NCBI RefSeq assembly: GCF_000374645.1
Contig: NZ_KB894804.1
Coordinates: 150,009 to 214,008, forward strand
Length of the DNA stretch: 64,000 nt
Origin: Arhodomonas aquaeolei DSM 8974
GTDB taxonomy: Bacteria > Pseudomonadota > Gammaproteobacteria > Nitrococcales > Nitrococcaceae
Direction: 5' to 3'
Shown here piece by piece: positions 9,988 through 18,755 of this stretch. Under the pieces are notes generated by a model. The model made no database searches. It saw nothing but the letters and a program-made list of their open reading frames with translations, and was not told where the DNA came from. Every line of letters starts with the position of its first letter. Position 1 is the stretch's first letter. The position numbers and the translations under genes were made by a program.

Positions 9988-10464
9988 CTATTCCGTGCCG
10001 CCGGCGTACTGTTCGTCGCTGACCGGCTCGCCCCAGATGACGTTCTCGCCGTCCTTGAACTGCTGGACGGCGATGTGCGTGACCGCGGTCGTGTCGGTCG
10101 CGCCGTGCCAGTGCCTCACTCCCGGTGGTGTCCAGATGACGTCTCCCGCCTGCATGACGACCTTTCTGCCGCCTTCCTCCTGGACCCAGCCGGTACCGCC
10201 GGTCACGATGATCACCTGCCCGGCGGGGTGGGTGTGCCAGTTCGAACGGGCGCCGGGCAGGAAGGTGACCTCGCCGCCGTTGGACCGGAACGGATCGTTG
10301 GCCGCGAACAGCGGTTCCACGTAGGCGGTCCCGGTGAAGTGCTCGCCCGAGCCGATAAAGCCCTCGCGGCTACCGTTCCTGGAGACCTGCATGCCCTCGG
10401 CGAGGGCGCGCCCGGCACAGGCCAGGGTCAGGATCGCGGTCAGCGTCAGGGTGGAGGTCTTCAT
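9988..10464 (-). CDS. Cupin domain protein with signal peptide
   Basis: A 158-residue cupin predicted to be exported: MKTSTLTLTAILTLACAGR then ALAEG is a Sec signal with an Ala-X-Ala cleavage site near residue 22. The mature part holds cupin motif 1 (NWHTHPAGQVIIVTGG) and motif 2 (PPGVRHWHGATD). It is a close paralogue of the cytosolic cupin at 6881-7297, differing mainly by the export signal. The pair suggests the same chemistry on both sides of the membrane, which is inference. It lies upstream of the SDR gene and downstream of the reductase gene ending at 10584. Confidence 0.85.
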   Translation of the reverse strand: MKTSTLTLTAILTLACAGRALAEGMQVSRNGSREGFIGSGEHFTGTAYVEPLFAANDPFRSNGGEVTFLPGARSNWHTHPAGQVIIVTGGTGWVQEEGGRKVVMQAGDVIWTPPGVRHWHGATDTTAVTHIAVQQFKDGENVIWGEPVSDEQYAGGTE

Positions 10465-10583
10465 GGACAGGCTCCCTTGTCACTCCGAGTGTCGGTGCGT
10501 GTACACCCGTGCGGATCGCGATACGCCCGTGGCACGGTCGTCGCCGAGGCGGTGGCCGCCGCCCGGTGCGGTGCCGTTCCGGG

Positions 10584-11294
10584 TCAGCCGTGCGCGATCT
10601 CGTGTCGCAGCCAGATCACGCCGCCCGACAGGGTCTGGCAGGAGAGCAGGCGCAGGTGTTGCCCCTCCGACGGCGCCCTGCCCGACGGGTCCGAGTGTTC
10701 GAATATGGCCGGAATGCCGGCGAGCCCGTCGATCGCCGGGCAGATCAGCGTGCTCACCTCGTCGATGAGGCCAGCCGACAGGAACGCGCCGTTGGTCGCC
10801 CCGCCGCCTTCGAGGACGAGATGGCCGATTCCGAAGGCGTCACCCAGTATCTCCATCGCCTCGGCGAGGTCGTCGCCGTGGGGGCCGGCGAACACATAGG
10901 AGACGCCCGCTTCCCGGAGCCGCTCGAGGTGCTCGTCCGGGACCCGCTGCGAGAGCACCACCACCGCGTGATCCCCGTCGACCTCGCCCTGGTCGAAGCG
11001 CAGGCGTCCCGAGGGATCGATGGCCACCGCGACGTCCCGGCCGGCGCGTTCCTGGAAGTAAGCCGGGCGCTCCCTGGGGGTCTCCAGGAGCGGGGGGCTC
11101 TGGTTCTGATCGACGTAGTCGGTCATCGTCCGGCGCCCGACGATCCAGCCCTCGCCACCAAGCCGCTCGGCGGCGGTGTCGTAATGCGCGTCGATGAGGT
11201 CCATGACGCGACTGCCCACCGGATCGCTCCATCGCTCCGGGCAGAGACGGCCGTCGAGAGAGGTAATCATGTGGCAGGTAATCTTCGGGCGCAT
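10584..11294 (-). CDS. RibD-C/dihydrofolate-reductase-like reductase
   Basis: A 236-residue protein of the RibD C-terminal/dihydrofolate reductase fold, stand-alone and without a deaminase domain. The N-terminal CHMITSLDGRL, the central GEGWIVGRRTMTDYV and the C-terminal LVLEGGGATNGAFLSAGLIDEVS segments are diagnostic. Such stand-alone forms use NADPH but usually have unknown substrates, often not riboflavin intermediates. The start at 11294 matches the family N-terminus; an in-frame ATG at 11321 would add nine residues. Neither has an ideal ribosome site. Upstream lies a candidate LysR box (11459-11473) and a small hairpin (11395-11416). Confidence 0.82.
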   Translation of the reverse strand: MRPKITCHMITSLDGRLCPERWSDPVGSRVMDLIDAHYDTAAERLGGEGWIVGRRTMTDYVDQNQSPPLLETPRERPAYFQERAGRDVAVAIDPSGRLRFDQGEVDGDHAVVVLSQRVPDEHLERLREAGVSYVFAGPHGDDLAEAMEILGDAFGIGHLVLEGGGATNGAFLSAGLIDEVSTLICPAIDGLAGIPAIFEHSDPSGRAPSEGQHLRLLSCQTLSGGVIWLRHEIAHG

Positions 11295-11458
11295 GGATCC
11301 TTGCTGGCTCGGGTTGCTCATCGCCCGGGTTGCGGGCAGGGTTATTCACGTCGGCAGCGATTCAGTGGCCTTGCGAATCCACGTCAGGCGCTATGACTAC
11401 GAGGGAAACCGTAGTCCGCCGGGTGATGCGAATAAACGGGGGTACGTTTCTTGGAGTC

Positions 11459-11473
11459 ATGAGCACCACTCAT
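11459..11473. promoter_or_regulatory. Candidate LysR-family box upstream of the leftward reductase gene
   Basis: ATGAGCACCACTCAT is a palindrome with arms ATGAG/CTCAT and contains T-N11-A, the LysR-type binding pattern. The same arms occur at 13233-13247 and, with one mismatch, at 12210-12224, flanking the LysR gene. It lies about 165 bases upstream of the reductase start at 11294. Confidence 0.5.
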
Positions 11474-11477
11474 TAGC

Positions 11478-12125
11478 TCATTCGCTGTGCCGGTGAATCC
11501 GGTCGAAGCGGTACACGAGTTCCGGGCCGCCCGGCTGGGCGTAGGCGAGCTCGGCGGTGACCATCGCGAAGGGCTCGACGAAGCGTGCGGTTCGGAGCGG
11601 GCCGGCATCCAGCGGCTCGTAGCCGACGTCCGCGATGAGCCGCCCGGCTACCGCTTTGGCGTCCGCGTCGTCGCCGTAGTAGAGAAGATGGGGGCGGGGT
11701 GACTCGTCACGGGCGCTGAAGACGTTGAACAACGCCTCGCTCGGGCTGGTGTTGAACGTGGAAACGAAGCGCACGTCGGGTCGCAGGCGTGCCAGTTCCT
11801 CCGCCCCCGACGTCGTCGTCCCGACCACGAGGTCGCGGTTCTGGCGGTCGAGGGGGACACAGCAGTTGAGTACGATGGTGTTGTCCATGTCCCCGGCCCG
11901 GGAGACCACGTCCTCCACCCGCGACCAGTGCACCGCGAGCAGGACCGCATCGGCGGTCTGCACGGCCTCCGCCGGTGTTCCGGTCCGCGCACCGGCCCCC
12001 CGGGCAAGGCGATCGAGCTTCCCCGGGGTTCGCGCGTAGCTGAACGTCACCTCGTGCCCCGCCATTGCCCAGATGGTCCCGAGCGTCCCGCCCATCAAAC
12101 CCGAGCCGAGTATCCCGATCTTCAT
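11478..12125 (-). CDS. NADPH-dependent F420-reductase-like oxidoreductase
   Basis: A 215-residue Rossmann protein beginning KIGILGSGLMGGTLG, the dinucleotide-binding motif of the NADP oxidoreductase/F420-dependent family. ADAVLLAVHWSRVEDVV near residue 60 and the FVSTFNTSPSEALFN segment near residue 120 are typical of this group. In bacteria that lack F420 such proteins are NADPH-dependent reductases of unknown partner. No F420 synthesis genes are seen here. It is transcribed divergently from the LysR gene, the classic arrangement for a target of that regulator, across 101 bases. Confidence 0.82.
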   Translation of the reverse strand: MKIGILGSGLMGGTLGTIWAMAGHEVTFSYARTPGKLDRLARGAGARTGTPAEAVQTADAVLLAVHWSRVEDVVSRAGDMDNTIVLNCCVPLDRQNRDLVVGTTTSGAEELARLRPDVRFVSTFNTSPSEALFNVFSARDESPRPHLLYYGDDADAKAVAGRLIADVGYEPLDAGPLRTARFVEPFAMVTAELAYAQPGGPELVYRFDRIHRHSE

Positions 12126-12191
12126 GGGTGCCTCCGATCGCCGATTTGCCTGGCCGGGAAAGTAGCACCCCGCGGTCCCGGGAAAACCCCC

Positions 12192-12224
12192 TATAATCAG
12201 AAAGGATTAATGAGGAAGGTTCAT
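12192..12224 (+). promoter_or_regulatory. LysR-gene promoter and operator region
   Basis: A perfect -10 hexamer TATAAT lies at 12192-12197; no good -35 is visible at the expected distance, which is common for activated or autoregulated promoters. It overlaps an inverted repeat TAATC-N6-GATTA (12194-12209). Next comes ATGAGGAAGGTTCAT (12210-12224), a one-mismatch copy of the island's ATGAG-N5-CTCAT palindrome, which overlaps the ribosome-binding site. Binding there could repress the regulator's own expression. Confidence 0.5.
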
Positions 12225-12226
12225 CA

Positions 12227-13120
12227 ATGCTGAGAGAGAATGTTGTCGACCTGATGTCCTTCGTCGTCGTGGCTCGCGTGGGAAGCTTCACCCGTGCCGC
12301 GGCGCAGATCGGCGTCTCGCAGTCTGCCCTGAGCCACGCCGTGCGGGGCCTGGAGGAGCGCCTCGGCATCCGCCTGCTGATGCGCACCACGCGCCGGGTC
12401 AGCCCCACGACGGAAGGCGAGCGTGTACTCGAGCGCATCGCCCCCCACTTCGCGGAGATCGAGAACGAGCTGGAGGCCCTGGTCGAGATGCGGGACCGAC
12501 CGGCCGGGACGATACGGATCACCGCGACCGATCACGCGGCGGACACCGTCATCTGGCCGAAGCTGGCGCCGGTGCTGAAGCACTATCCGGATATCAATGT
12601 CGAGGTGGTCACGGACTACGCCCTCACCGACGTCGTGGCGGAGAAGTTCGACGCGGGCGTGCGCCTCGGGGAGCAGGTGTCGGAAGGGATGATCGCCGTG
12701 CGGGTTGGACCGGATTTCCGCATGCTCGCCGTGGGGGCGCCGTCCTATTTCGAGGGGCGGGAGCTGCCCCGGGTGCCGCGGGACCTCACGGACCACTGCT
12801 GCATCAACCTGCGTTTGCCCACGCACGGTTCCATCTATGCCTGGGAGTTCGAGAAGGACGGGCGGGAGCTCCATGTCCGGGTGAACGGGCAGCTGACCTT
12901 TAATACCATCGGCCCGATCGTTGACGCGGCGCTCGAGGGTTACGGGATCGGCTACGTACCCGAGGGCCTCGTGCGCGAGCATATCGACGAGGGTAGGCTG
13001 GTGCCGGTGCTGGAGGACTGGAGTCCGCCGTTCCCCGGTTACTACCTCTACTATCCACACCGCCGGCGGTCCTCGCCGGCCTTCAACGTCATTCTCGAGG
13101 CGATGCGTCACGGGGAATGA
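12227..13120 (+). CDS. LysR family transcriptional regulator
   Basis: A 297-residue LysR-type regulator. The N-terminal winged helix reads FVVVARVGSFTRAAAQIGVSQSALSHAVRGLEERLG in the family pattern (residues about 10-45), followed by the linker helix and a periplasmic-binding-like effector domain starting near residue 90. The ATG is preceded by GAGGAAGG at 7 bases. It is divergent from the F420-reductase-like gene and upstream of the CMD and Ior genes, so it probably controls both arms of the island in response to a small aromatic or electrophilic ligand. The ligand is not identifiable. Its own promoter carries two inverted repeats that could mediate autoregulation. Confidence 0.9.
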   Translation: MLRENVVDLMSFVVVARVGSFTRAAAQIGVSQSALSHAVRGLEERLGIRLLMRTTRRVSPTTEGERVLERIAPHFAEIENELEALVEMRDRPAGTIRITATDHAADTVIWPKLAPVLKHYPDINVEVVTDYALTDVVAEKFDAGVRLGEQVSEGMIAVRVGPDFRMLAVGAPSYFEGRELPRVPRDLTDHCCINLRLPTHGSIYAWEFEKDGRELHVRVNGQLTFNTIGPIVDAALEGYGIGYVPEGLVREHIDEGRLVPVLEDWSPPFPGYYLYYPHRRRSSPAFNVILEAMRHGE

Positions 13121-13232
13121 GCCCGTCGCCGGACGGCCCCGCAATGGGGGCCGTACCGACCCGGGTGAATCCGGCGGTTCGCTGACGCGGCTCTCACCCC
13201 GCCGGAAAGAGGGGGAGCGCTTCCCCGTATTG

Positions 13233-13262
13233 ATGAGTGCGACTCATGGCTCCTATGGAGCC
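13233..13262. promoter_or_regulatory. Two adjacent inverted repeats upstream of the CMD gene
   Basis: ATGAGTGCGACTCAT (13233-13247) is a perfect ATGAG-N5-CTCAT palindrome with T-N11-A geometry. It is directly followed by GGCTCC-TAT-GGAGCC (13248-13262). The pair lies 104-133 bases upstream of the CMD start codon, a normal place for LysR-type activation. Confidence 0.55.
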
Positions 13263-13365
13263 GGGCTGGTTAATCCAACGGCGGCAGGCAGTTACGGTCC
13301 TCGGACGGTGTGATTGCCACCGGGTTTCCCAACCGCGGTATTCAGTAGCCACTGAGGAACGAGCC

Positions 13366-14136
13366 ATGCGAGCAGCCGTATTCGCCGCGTTCACCCTGTC
13401 TCTCGCCGCACCGGCCGCCATGGCGCAGCCGGGCGTCGACGTCGATACCGGGAAGCTCTCCAGTGTTGCCCCGGCCCTGGAGCGCTATACCAGGGACGAC
13501 CTGCTCGGGCGTGAGTGGCAGGACGATGCGCTATCGAAACGGGACCGGTCCCTCGTCACGGTGGCGGCGCTCATCGCCCGTAACCAGGGCGAGGACCTGC
13601 CGAACTACATCCGTGTCGCCCTCGACAACGGCGTCAGCCCCGCGGCGATCTCCGAGACCATCACGCATCTCGCCTTTTATGCGGGGTGGCAGAACGCCAT
13701 GACCGCCGTCGATGCGGCGGCGGCGGTGTACGAGCAGCGCGGTATCTCCCGTGACGAGCTCCCGGCTGCGGCGCCGCAGGAGATGCTCCCCCTCGACAAG
13801 GAGGCGGAGGCGGAACGCCAGGCCTACGTGCAGAAGCGTTATGGCGATGTGTCCCAGGGCGTGGTGGACAATACCGAGGAGCTCCTCTTCCGTGACCTGT
13901 GGCTGCGCCCGGCGCTCGAGCCACGCGAGCGCAGTCTCGTCACGGTGTCCGCGCTGATCGCCGCCGGCCATGTGGAGCAGATCCCGTTCCATCTCAACCG
14001 CGCGATGGATAACGGCCTCACCAAGGACGAGGCCTCGGCGATGCTCTCGCACCTGGCGTTCTACGCCGGTTGGCCCAATGTCTTCTCGGCGCTGCCCGTT
14101 GCCCGGGACGTTTTCGAATCGCGGAAAGGGGAATGA
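13366..14136 (+). CDS. Exported two-domain carboxymuconolactone-decarboxylase-family protein
   Basis: A 256-residue protein with a Sec signal (RAAVFAAFTLSLAAPAAMAQ, cleavage after AMA) and two tandem CMD domains. Domain 1 spans about residues 35-115 (SLVTVAALIAR, HLAFYAGWQNA) and domain 2 about 160-250 (SLVTVSALIAA, HLAFYAGWPNV). Neither domain has the CxxC pair of AhpD peroxidases, so a peroxidase role is unlikely; a lactonase or decarboxylase-like role is possible. GAGGAACGAGCC before ATG 13366 decides the start; the open frame extends further upstream without a signal sequence. It is the first rightward gene after the regulator. Confidence 0.85.
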   Translation: MRAAVFAAFTLSLAAPAAMAQPGVDVDTGKLSSVAPALERYTRDDLLGREWQDDALSKRDRSLVTVAALIARNQGEDLPNYIRVALDNGVSPAAISETITHLAFYAGWQNAMTAVDAAAAVYEQRGISRDELPAAAPQEMLPLDKEAEAERQAYVQKRYGDVSQGVVDNTEELLFRDLWLRPALEPRERSLVTVSALIAAGHVEQIPFHLNRAMDNGLTKDEASAMLSHLAFYAGWPNVFSALPVARDVFESRKGE

Positions 14137-14167
14137 AAGACGTCCGGTAGCGCCTTCTATGCAATCT

Positions 14168-14196
14168 GCACGGTGTCCGGTTCCCGGGCACCGTGC
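14168..14196 (+). terminator. Hairpin downstream of the CMD gene
   Basis: GCACGGTG (14168-14175) pairs perfectly with CACCGTGC (14189-14196) around a 13-base loop, 32 bases after the CMD stop codon. A CTTTTGC stretch begins 9 bases later, so this could be a weak intrinsic terminator separating CMD from the Ior genes. Confidence 0.45.
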
Positions 14197-14401
14197 CTAT
14201 GGCGACTTTTGCAGGGCCGTCCTCCGGGGCCCGGCCGGGGACACGCCGTGCATCCGCCGCCGGGTGGGCGGGAGCGTGACCACCGGCTCGGCCGCGCGCG
14301 ATGGTCCGTTTCGCGCGTCTCCCATATCCACACTCGATCAAAGGCAAACACGGTTAGCGGGGCCGGCATGACATGCCCGCACTGAATCGTGAGGAACGAC
14401 C

Positions 14402-14869
14402 ATGAGTACCTTTACCGTCAATGGAAAGACCCACCGCTTCGACGGTGACCCCCAGACCCCGCTGCTCTGGTATCTGCGTGACGTCAGTCGCCTGACGGGC
14501 ACGAAGTACGGCTGCGGGATGTCGCTGTGCGGCACCTGCACCGTCCATCTCGACGGCGAACCGGTTCGCTCCTGTGTCACACCGGTCTCCCAGGCCGAAG
14601 GCAAGGCCGTCACGACCATCGAGGCCATGAGCGAGGATGCGGTGGGCCGGCGTGTCCAGCAGGCCTGGCTCGATCTCGGCGTCGCCCAGTGCGGCTACTG
14701 CCAGGCCGGCCAGATCATGAGTGCCACCGCACTTCTCCGGGACAACCCGGCACCGGATGACGAGCAGATCAACCAGGCCATGAGCGGCAACATCTGCCGT
14801 TGTGGCACCTACGCCCGCATCCGCCAGGCCATCCACAGGGCCGCGGCAACGCAGGAGGACGAGGCATGA
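14402..14869 (+). CDS. (2Fe-2S)-binding subunit, isoquinoline 1-oxidoreductase alpha type
   Basis: A 155-residue two-cluster iron-sulfur subunit of a molybdenum hydroxylase. The plant-ferredoxin-type cluster uses Cys in [14 protein letters not shown] and the Cys of VRSC; the second cluster uses CGYCQAG and the ICRCGTY Cys pair. It transfers electrons from the molybdopterin subunit encoded next. GAGGAACGACC precedes the ATG. The stop codon overlaps the next start (ATGA), so the two subunits are translationally coupled. There is no FAD subunit or clear cytochrome gene nearby, as is usual for Ior-type enzymes that pass electrons to an external acceptor. Confidence 0.92.
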   Translation: MSTFTVNGKTHRFDGDPQTPLLWYLRDVSRLTGTKYGCGMSLCGTCTVHLDGEPVRSCVTPVSQAEGKAVTTIEAMSEDAVGRRVQQAWLDLGVAQCGYCQAGQIMSATALLRDNPAPDDEQINQAMSGNICRCGTYARIRQAIHRAAATQEDEA

Positions 14870-17208
14870 ACACCCCGGTGGACGATCTGCTGCTCGCCAA
14901 CGTCAGCCGCCGTCACTTTCTCAAGGGATTGGCCGCCGGGAGCGCCCTGGTGCTCGCGGCCCGCTGGGACCTCGCGCTCGGCGAGGAGGAGAAGGAGTAT
15001 GGCGCCGACGCCATGCCCCATGGCTGGGTCGACGACCCGAACGTGTTCATCCGCATCGACGCGGACGGCACGGTCACGGTCACCAACCATCGTGCCGAAA
15101 TGGGGCAGGGCATACGCACCAGCCTCGTGATGGTGGCCGCCGACGAGCTCGGTGCCGACTGGGACCGCGTGCGTGTCGAGCAGGCACCGGCGGACCAGGA
15201 GAAGTACGGTAACCAGAACACGGACGGCTCGCGCAGCATGCGCCACTGGTTCGCGCCGATACGTCGCGCCGGCGCGGCCGCGAGGATGATGCTGGAGCGC
15301 GCCGCTGCCGAGCGCTGGGGCGTGCCGGCCTCCGAGTGCCATGCCCGGGTGCACGCCGTGGTCCACGCTGCCAGTGGCCGGGAGCTTGGTTTCGGGGATC
15401 TGGCCGCCGCGGCCCGGGAGCTGTCGGTGCCGCCGCGGGAGCGTCTCGAGCTCAAGCCGCAGTCCGAGTGGCGCTACATCGGCGAGGATGCCGGTCCCGC
15501 CTACGACGTGAAGCGGGGCAGTGTCGTGCGCCCGAAGGCGATCGACGGCGAGGATATCGTCACCGGGCAGGCCGTCTACGGCGCCGATGTCGCGTTCGAG
15601 GACATGCTGTATGCCGTCGTGGCGCGGCCGCCGGTCTACGGCGCCATGCTGCGCAGCGTCGACGACGGCGAGGCGCTAAAGGTCCCCGGCGTCTTGCGGA
15701 CGGTGGAGATCGACGGCACCGGTCAGCCGGCGGGCTTCAAGCCATTGGGCGGTGTCGCCGTGGTCGCCGAGAACACCTGGGCGGCGATCCAGGGGCGCAA
15801 GGCGCTGAAGATCGACTGGAACCTCGAGAGCGCCGGCGATAACGCCGCCTATGACTCGAAGGCCTACCGCAAGCAGCTGCAGCAGACCGCCCGCGCGCCG
15901 GGCAAGGTGATCCGTGACGAGGGGGATATCGAAAGCGCCCTGGCGGATGCCGCGGAGCGCGTGAGCGCCACCTACTACATGCCGCACATGGCACAGGCGC
16001 CGATGGAGCCGCCGGTGGCGGTGGCGCGCATCGTGAACGGCCGCGCCGAGGTCTGGGCCCCGGTACAGAACCCGGGCGCCACCCGCTCCGGGGTGGCCAA
16101 GCGGCTCGGGCTCGAGCCGGAGGACGTCACGGTCAACGTGACGCTGCTCGGCGGTGGTTTCGGGCGCAAATCCAAGCCGGACTTCGCCCAGGAGGCCGCC
16201 AGCCTGACAAAGGCGTTCGACGGCCGACCGGTACGCGTGCAGTGGACACGGGACGACGACCTCCACCACACGTATTTCCACGCGGTCTCCGTCGACCGCC
16301 TGGAGGCGGGCCTGGATGCGGACGGTCGGGCACTCGGCTGGCGCCACCGAACCCTGTCGCCGAGCATCGGCTCGCTGTTCGCCCCCGACCCGGAGCACAT
16401 CGCCCCGTTCGAGCTGGGGCAGGGGTTCAACACCATGCCCTTCGATATCCCGGCCATCCGCCTGGAGAATCCCGAGGCGCCGGCACACGTGCGAATCGGC
16501 TGGTTCCGGTCCGTCTACAACCTGCCCCACGCCTTTGCCATCCAGAGCTTCGCCGCGGAGCTCGCCGAGGCCGCCGGGCGTGATCACCGGGACTATCTGC
16601 TCGAGCTGCTGGGGCCCTCCCGCGAGATCGACCCCCGGACCTTCGGCGATCAGTGGAACTACGGCGAGAACCCCGAGCGTTACCCCATCGATATCGGCCG
16701 GATGCGCGCCGTCATCGAGAAGGCCACGGCCGAGGCCGGGTGGGGGCGCGACCTGCCGAAGGGCAGGGGACTGGGACTGGCCGTGCACAACAGCTTCGTC
16801 TCGTACACGGCGGTAGTGTTCGACGTGGAGCTCGGCGACGGCGGCGGCCTCATCATCCACAGTGCCGACATCGCCTTCGACTGCGGTCCCCAGGTCAATC
16901 CCGAGCGCATACGGGCACAGCTCGAGGGGGCCTGCGTCATGGGTATCGGTATCGCGATGCAGAGCGAGATCACCTTCAGCGAGGGACGGGTCCAGCAGGA
17001 CAACTTCCACCAGTACCTGGTCCCCCGCATCGACAGGGCGCCTCGCGAGACGCGTGTGCATCTGATCAACCCCGACAGCGAGGCCGCGATCGGCGGCGTC
17101 GGAGAGCCCGGGCTCCCGCCGGTGGCGCCGGCACTGTGCAATGCGATCCACGCCGCGACAGGCAGGCGCATCCGCCGGCTGCCGGTCGGCGACCAGCTGT
17201 CCGCCTGA
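14866..17208 (+). CDS. Molybdopterin-binding subunit, isoquinoline 1-oxidoreductase beta type
   Basis: A 780-residue xanthine-dehydrogenase-family catalytic subunit that binds molybdopterin cytosine dinucleotide. It has a twin-arginine signal (SRRHFLKG near residue 16), so the folded heterodimer is probably exported with the small subunit hitchhiking. Conserved motifs include GGGFGRK near residue 425 and the C-terminal [18 protein letters not shown] with the catalytic Glu. Family members hydroxylate N-heteroaromatics or oxidise aldehydes. The start at 14866 gives the ATGA overlap with the iron-sulfur gene. The substrate is not predictable; the aldehyde-handling neighbours make an aldehyde oxidase role attractive. 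Confidence 0.92.
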   Translation: MNTPVDDLLLANVSRRHFLKGLAAGSALVLAARWDLALGEEEKEYGADAMPHGWVDDPNVFIRIDADGTVTVTNHRAEMGQGIRTSLVMVAADELGADWDRVRVEQAPADQEKYGNQNTDGSRSMRHWFAPIRRAGAAARMMLERAAAERWGVPASECHARVHAVVHAASGRELGFGDLAAAARELSVPPRERLELKPQSEWRYIGEDAGPAYDVKRGSVVRPKAIDGEDIVTGQAVYGADVAFEDMLYAVVARPPVYGAMLRSVDDGEALKVPGVLRTVEIDGTGQPAGFKPLGGVAVVAENTWAAIQGRKALKIDWNLESAGDNAAYDSKAYRKQLQQTARAPGKVIRDEGDIESALADAAERVSATYYMPHMAQAPMEPPVAVARIVNGRAEVWAPVQNPGATRSGVAKRLGLEPEDVTVNVTLLGGGFGRKSKPDFAQEAASLTKAFDGRPVRVQWTRDDDLHHTYFHAVSVDRLEAGLDADGRALGWRHRTLSPSIGSLFAPDPEHIAPFELGQGFNTMPFDIPAIRLENPEAPAHVRIGWFRSVYNLPHAFAIQSFAAELAEAAGRDHRDYLLELLGPSREIDPRTFGDQWNYGENPERYPIDIGRMRAVIEKATAEAGWGRDLPKGRGLGLAVHNSFVSYTAVVFDVELGDGGGLIIHSADIAFDCGPQVNPERIRAQLEGACVMGIGIAMQSEITFSEGRVQQDNFHQYLVPRIDRAPRETRVHLINPDSEAAIGGVGEPGLPPVAPALCNAIHAATGRRIRRLPVGDQLSA

Positions 17209-17373
17209 TGGGCGGTCTTCCCGTGACCCGCCACGGACCGTGCCTGCGCCGGCCCCACGGCAGGCGCCTTTCTGGAGCGGATCCGCGGCGGGCACGGCCC
17301 CGCGAGCCCGGGGTGCCGGGGCGGAGGTCACGGCTTCAGCCTGCACATCATCCAGAACGGATCGGAATTCGAC

Positions 17374-18390
17374 ATGACTAGCCGGAAAACACTCTGCGTG
17401 GCGGGAGCCAGCGGCCTGGTCGGCTCCAATATCGTCAAGGCGGCACTCGAACGGGGCTATCACGTCAACGGCACGATGCGCGATGCCGGCGACGACGATA
17501 AACGCCGCTATCTCATGGCATTGCCGGGGGCCGGGGAGCGGCTGACGCTGTTCTCCGCGGACGCCGGGGACAGCACGAGCTTCGATGCCGCGCTCGAGGG
17601 GGCCGATGCGGTGTTCATCGCCTGCCTCCCGCCGATCTATCGGGCGCAGGACGGCACGCCGGCGAGCGGGCTCGACCGCCAGCGGGGCTACGACGAGATC
17701 GTCCGACCCGTCGAGGAGGGATGCCTTAACGTCCTGCGCGCCACCGACCGCCAGGGGGTCGGCAACGTCATCCTGTGCTCCTCGACCTCGAGCACCAACC
17801 CGCCCGAACCCGTCGCGGTGAAGACCGAGGCGAACGCCGTCTCGGATCCGGAGCGGCAGATCGCGGCGGGAAAGTTCACCGCCGCCGAGAAGATCGTGAT
17901 GGAGCGCGCGGTCCGCGAGTTCTGCGAGGGCCACGGCCAGCGGCTGTGCATCCTCCTGCCGACCATGATGCTCGGGCCGGTGGTCCTGCCCCGGCACCTC
18001 GAGAACGGCAGTCACAGCCTCCTCGTGCGGCTGAGCCGCGGTGAGCAGGGCTGGCATCAGTCCGTGCCGGCGGGGTCCATGTCCGTTTCCCACGTGGCCG
18101 ACGTGGCCGCGCTGTTCCTCGCCGCTTACGAGGATCCGCGGGCGCAGGGCCGCTATTTCGCCGTGTACGACAGCTGGTCGTGGCGTGACCTCTATGCGGA
18201 GTTCGCCCGGCATGTGCCGGCGTCCGGGCTGCCTGCGCCGCTCGACGGCGAGCCCGAAGCGCCGACACGCTTCGATTTCACCCGCCGCGACAGCCTGGGT
18301 GTGGCCATGCGCGATATCCCCACGACCATCGCCGAGACCTGCGAGTGGCTGAAGGGCCATCCCTTCGGCGGTGCCGTCGGGCAGGGGTAG
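17374..18390 (+). CDS. NAD(P)-dependent epimerase/NmrA-like extended SDR
   Basis: A 338-residue atypical/extended SDR. The Rossmann motif is CVAGASGLVGSNIV near residue 8, followed by DAVFIACLPP and ILCSSTSSTNPPEP, which occupies the active-site Ser position. The family-like segment TAAEKIVMERAV follows; I do not see a clear YxxxK. The C-terminal half has SVSHVADVAALFLAAYE, like dihydroflavonol-reductase or NmrA-like proteins. It could act as a reductase or as a redox sensor. It is the last gene of the rightward arm of the island, 165 bases after the Ior genes. Confidence 0.78.
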   Translation: MTSRKTLCVAGASGLVGSNIVKAALERGYHVNGTMRDAGDDDKRRYLMALPGAGERLTLFSADAGDSTSFDAALEGADAVFIACLPPIYRAQDGTPASGLDRQRGYDEIVRPVEEGCLNVLRATDRQGVGNVILCSSTSSTNPPEPVAVKTEANAVSDPERQIAAGKFTAAEKIVMERAVREFCEGHGQRLCILLPTMMLGPVVLPRHLENGSHSLLVRLSRGEQGWHQSVPAGSMSVSHVADVAALFLAAYEDPRAQGRYFAVYDSWSWRDLYAEFARHVPASGLPAPLDGEPEAPTRFDFTRRDSLGVAMRDIPTTIAETCEWLKGHPFGGAVGQG

Positions 18391-18696
18391 GGGCACCGGC
18401 CGCAGGGACGTTCCCACGGCATTGATCGCGTCATCTTCGTCGTACACAGGCGGCACGCCCTTTCTGGCCACGATCGATAGAGGCCCCGGTCCATGGTGTC
18501 GGGGTTGCCTCTGCGGCGGCCGATGGCCCTTCATCCGGGCGTCGCCCTGATCGTGATGCGCCATGACCGCCGTTCCCATGGCAGCGGCCGTGTCTACCCC
18601 GGGCAGGGCGCATATCCTCGCATCCGGTGATGGTGTCTTCTCGTTTTCGTGCGCTCCGGCGGTGCGGCGGTACCGGTGAGGGCGGGTGCAACCGAA
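18391..18696. other. Intergenic region between the island and nrtR-nadA
   Basis: About 306 bases without a convincing gene. A 90-codon frame on the minus strand (18431-18703) is Arg/Pro-rich, lacks homology features and is dismissed. This gap marks the boundary between the accessory island and more conserved genes. Confidence 0.5.
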
Positions 18697-18725
18697 TTGA
18701 CATAGTGTTGATTCGACACTAAGTT
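18697..18725 (+). promoter_or_regulatory. nrtR-nadA promoter with NrtR-type operator in the spacer
   Basis: A consensus -35 TTGACA (18697-18702) and a weak -10 TAAGTT (18720-18725) are separated by exactly 17 bases. The spacer is occupied by the palindrome TAGTGT-N7-ACACTA (18703-18721). Because the first gene encodes an NrtR-like NUDIX repressor, this is a strong candidate autoregulatory operator; a protein bound here would block RNA polymerase. Assignment is inferred from position and symmetry. Confidence 0.65.
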
Positions 18726-18755
18726 GGAGGCTCCTGTACGTGGAGGGACACGACG

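Noticed and set aside
15676..18579. A 967-codon open frame on the minus strand opposite the Ior large subunit and epimerase genes
   Set aside because: High GC keeps antisense frames open. The plus strand has full-length family motifs, while the antisense translation has no domains and is rich in Arg, Gly and His.
18431..18703. A 90-codon minus-strand ORF before nrtR
   Set aside because: Low complexity, and its start overlaps the nrtR operator and -35 element; no family resemblance is seen.
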